A stretch of DNA of 8,597 bases, taken from positions 1 to 8,597 of the forward strand of contig CANHKH010000122.1 in NCBI GenBank assembly GCA_947460165.1. The letters run 5' to 3'. The notes below the pieces were generated by a model that was not told where the DNA came from, searched no databases, and saw only the letters and a list, made by a program, of their open reading frames with translations. Numbering within the stretch: the first letter of the stretch is position 1; each line of letters begins with the position of its first letter. Positions 6,830-8,597 of the stretch are shown piece after piece. Source of the stretch: Comamonadaceae bacterium. Its GTDB lineage: Bacteria > Pseudomonadota > Gammaproteobacteria > Burkholderiales > Burkholderiaceae_C. The position numbers were made by a program, and so were the translations under genes.

Positions 6830-6851
6830 AGCTCAGGCACACTCAGGGTCC

Positions 6852-7907
6852 ATGAGCCCGCCTGCTGCAGCCACCCCACCGCGCGCCTTGACACCCATGG
6901 CTTTTGTGCGGGCCATTTTGAGTGCCTACCAAGCCGTGGGCATGAGCCCAGCCGGGGCGCTCCAGGCTGCACAAATCACGCCAGCCATGGCCAAGCAAGC
7001 CCACGGCCGCATCACGGCGGTGCAAATGGAAGCGCTGTCAGCCCACGCCATGCAGGAGCTCCAGGACGAGTCGCTGGGCTGGAGCCGCCGGCCCCTGCCC
7101 TGGGGCAGCTACGGCATGCTGATCCGCGCCTCGCTGAGCGCACCCACCCTGGGCGTGGCGCTCAAACGCTGGTGCAGGCACCACGGCTTGATTTGCGACA
7201 ACGTGGCTCTGCGCCTGGAGACCGAGGGTCAGGGCGATTCAGCCAGCATCGTGCTTGAAATGAGAGAGCCCCTGGTCGCTGACCTGGAGTTCTGCACCAT
7301 CTCACTGCTGCGCAACCTGCACGGCGTGGCCTGCTGGCTGATCGACTCGCGCCTGGGCCTGCACAGCGCCGAGTTCCCCTTCCCGGCGCCGCCGCATGCC
7401 GACGTGTACCCCTTGCTTTTTCCCGGTCCCATCGTCTTTGCAAGCGCCCACCACGCGGGGCCCCAGACGGCCAGACTCAGGCTGGACAAGCGCTACCTGG
7501 ACTTGCCCCTTCGCCGAGACGAAAAAGCGCTGCGGCAGATGCTGCAACGCGCACTGCCGCTCACGGTGCTGCCCTACCGGCGCGACCGCTTGCTGGTGCG
7601 CCAAGTGCGCCAAGCGCTGCTGCAGCACGCCCAAGACACCCACAACGCCCAAGCCCTGGCCCAGCTGCTGCACCTGTCGGTGCGCACCTTGCACCGACAG
7701 CTCAAGGAAGAAGGCACCTCCTTGCAAGCGCTCAAAGACGAGGTGCGCCACGAACACGCCAAAGAGCTGCTGCAGCGCAGCCACAAGCCCATCAAGCAAG
7801 TGGCCGCTGCCGTGGGCTTCATGAATGAGAAAAGCTTTATCCGTGCGTTCAAAGCGTGGACGGGGCTCACCCCGGCCGCGTTCAGGGTCGACAAACTGGG
7901 GCCTTAA
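6852..7907 (+). CDS. AraC-family transcriptional regulator with Arabinose_bd-type N-terminal domain
   Basis: A 351-residue cytoplasmic DNA-binding regulator. Residues about 15-200 resemble the Arabinose_bd (PF12625-type) sensor domain seen in many proteobacterial AraC proteins: a helical start (FVRAILSAYQAVGMSPAGAL), then a PLPWGSYGMLIRASLSAPTLGVAL segment. The C-terminal part is an AraC double helix-turn-helix: first motif about 265-288 (AQALAQLLHLSVRTLHRQLKEEG), second about 313-341 with IKQVAAAVGFMNEKSFIRAFK and the closing TGLTPAAFR signature. The ATG at 6852 has AGGG three bases upstream. A second ATG at 6897 lacks any ribosome-binding site, and the open frame running back to 6144 lies antisense to liuB. 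Divergent orientation to liuB suggests it controls the acyl-CoA operon and perhaps itself; the ligand may be an acyl compound, which is inference. It differs from the MerR-type LiuR and TetR-type LiuQ regulators known for liu genes. Confidence 0.9.
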   Translation: MSPPAAATPPRALTPMAFVRAILSAYQAVGMSPAGALQAAQITPAMAKQAHGRITAVQMEALSAHAMQELQDESLGWSRRPLPWGSYGMLIRASLSAPTLGVALKRWCRHHGLICDNVALRLETEGQGDSASIVLEMREPLVADLEFCTISLLRNLHGVACWLIDSRLGLHSAEFPFPAPPHADVYPLLFPGPIVFASAHHAGPQTARLRLDKRYLDLPLRRDEKALRQMLQRALPLTVLPYRRDRLLVRQVRQALLQHAQDTHNAQALAQLLHLSVRTLHRQLKEEGTSLQALKDEVRHEHAKELLQRSHKPIKQVAAAVGFMNEKSFIRAFKAWTGLTPAAFRVDKLGP

Positions 7908-7986
7908 AAACGGGTTGGGAGCGCGTGGCCTTGCACAGCACTGCCGCTTCTTGGCGCCATCGTGTCTGCATCACTGACCCACGCCA

Positions 7987-8597
7987 TCAAGCCAGCAAGC
8001 CATTCAAAAACTCGTGCGCCACCGTGATCTGGACAGCGCCCAAGGTGTAGCTGTGCCGCCCATGGCGCACCAGTTGCACGGCTTGCACGGGGGCTTTCTC
8101 CAGGGCAAAACGCTGCAGCGCACGGTGCGGTTTGTCGTCTGACAGCTTGCACTCCACCAGGTGCGTGAGTTGGTTTTTGTCGCTCAAGGCAAAGTCCACC
8201 TCTGCGCCGTCTTTGGTGCGTATGTAGTGCAGCCCCGCTTCTTTGCCTTGCACGTCATGCTGCCACTGCACCTGCTTGAGCAAGGCAGTGGCCACCAGGT
8301 TTTCAAAGCGCAGGCCCTCGTCGCCTTCCACCAAGCCGGTGTCATAAAAGTAAACCTTGGGGGTTTGCAGGGTGGCGCGGGCGATGTTGTCGTGCCAGGG
8401 ACGCACCACAAACACGATATAGAGCGCCTCCAAAATGTCGAGGTACTTTTTGAGCGTGACGGGCGAGACGCCCAAATCGCGCGCGATGCTGGCCAGGGAC
8501 AGGGGCGAGCCCACACGCGAGCGCAGCAGTTGGGCAAACAGGCGAATGGCGTTGAGCTCTTGAATGCGTGAGAACTCCAGCACATCGTTGCGCACCA
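7987..8597 (-). CDS. AAA-family ATPase with DUF4143, C-terminal part (5' end beyond right edge)
   Basis: About 203 codons of a gene that enters from the right edge; the stop TGA is at 7989-7987. The visible part has a winged-helix-like segment (SLASIARDLGVSPVTLKKYLDILEALYIVF divided over two helices), then the DUF4143 hallmark VYFYDTGLV, FENLVATALL, and a PD-(D/E)XK-like core with AEVDF and LVECKLSD. These ATP-binding/DUF4143 proteins have about 380-450 residues, so the Walker A and B part lies outside the window. A GTG at 8595 could be read as a start, but the frame stays open beyond it and the family requires an N-terminal ATPase. Its biological role is not established. It converges on the regulator gene with 79 nt between stops, where I see no convincing terminator. 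Nothing ties it to the acyl-CoA operon. Confidence 0.85.
   Translation of the reverse strand, partial: VRNDVLEFSRIQELNAIRLFAQLLRSRVGSPLSLASIARDLGVSPVTLKKYLDILEALYIVFVVRPWHDNIARATLQTPKVYFYDTGLVEGDEGLRFENLVATALLKQVQWQHDVQGKEAGLHYIRTKDGAEVDFALSDKNQLTHLVECKLSDDKPHRALQRFALEKAPVQAVQLVRHGRHSYTLGAVQITVAHEFLNGLLA

Noticed and set aside
6144..6851. Possible 236-residue N-terminal extension of the AraC regulator
   Set aside because: The extension is antisense to liuB and crosses the divergent promoter region; the Arabinose_bd-like domain begins only after 6852.
7908..7986. Bidirectional terminator between the convergent regulator and ATPase genes
   Set aside because: The best inverted repeat (GCGTGG at 7923-7928, CCACGC at 7979-7984) has 6-bp arms separated by 50 nt and no T-run, so it is not a convincing terminator.

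Overview
The window looks like chromosomal DNA of a GC-rich betaproteobacterium. The family-level guess is Comamonadaceae-like (Burkholderiales); this rests on base composition and on the general look of the acyl-CoA enzymes, not on a marker gene. It carries most of a leucine/isovalerate-type (liu) or related methyl-branched acyl-CoA degradation operon, the divergent gene for its likely regulator, and part of an unrelated ATPase gene.

Layout. Seven minus-strand genes run from 6683 down to the left edge: a 3-methylcrotonyl-CoA carboxylase (MCC) carboxyltransferase subunit (liuB-like, 5076-6683), a VapB antitoxin (4688-5032), a VapC PIN-domain toxin (4290-4691), an acyl-CoA dehydrogenase (3110-4258), a LiuC-like methylglutaconyl-CoA hydratase (2293-3075), an exported alpha/beta hydrolase (1071-2288) and the biotin-carboxylase half of the MCC alpha subunit (liuD-like, start at 1043, cut by the left edge). 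Apart from the 168-bp divergent region, gaps between genes are 4 to 79 nt and no terminator is visible inside the array. Divergently, 6852-7907 (+) encodes an AraC-family regulator with an Arabinose_bd-type N-terminal domain. The intergenic region 6684-6851 holds a strong dyad and a helically phased repeat that are candidate operators. At the right edge, 7987-8597 (-) is the C-terminal part of an AAA/DUF4143 ATPase converging on the regulator gene.

How the genes work together. The dehydrogenase would make an alpha,beta-unsaturated, beta-methyl acyl-CoA. The two carboxylase subunits would carboxylate its gamma carbon, and the LiuC-like enzyme would hydrate the glutaconyl-type product. For leucine this gives HMG-CoA; no HMG-CoA lyase is seen and it may lie beyond the left edge. 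The dehydrogenase is not a typical isovaleryl-CoA dehydrogenase, so the true substrate could be a different branched acid, including an acyclic isoprenoid of the atu type. The exported hydrolase is an unusual member and could release an acid outside the cytoplasm (inference).

Most notable. A complete vapBC module with its own promoter and a clear 28-bp operator palindrome sits directly after the liuB stop codon, in the middle of the catabolic operon. The AraC regulator, the noncanonical dehydrogenase and the exported hydrolase also set this locus apart from the textbook liu operon.
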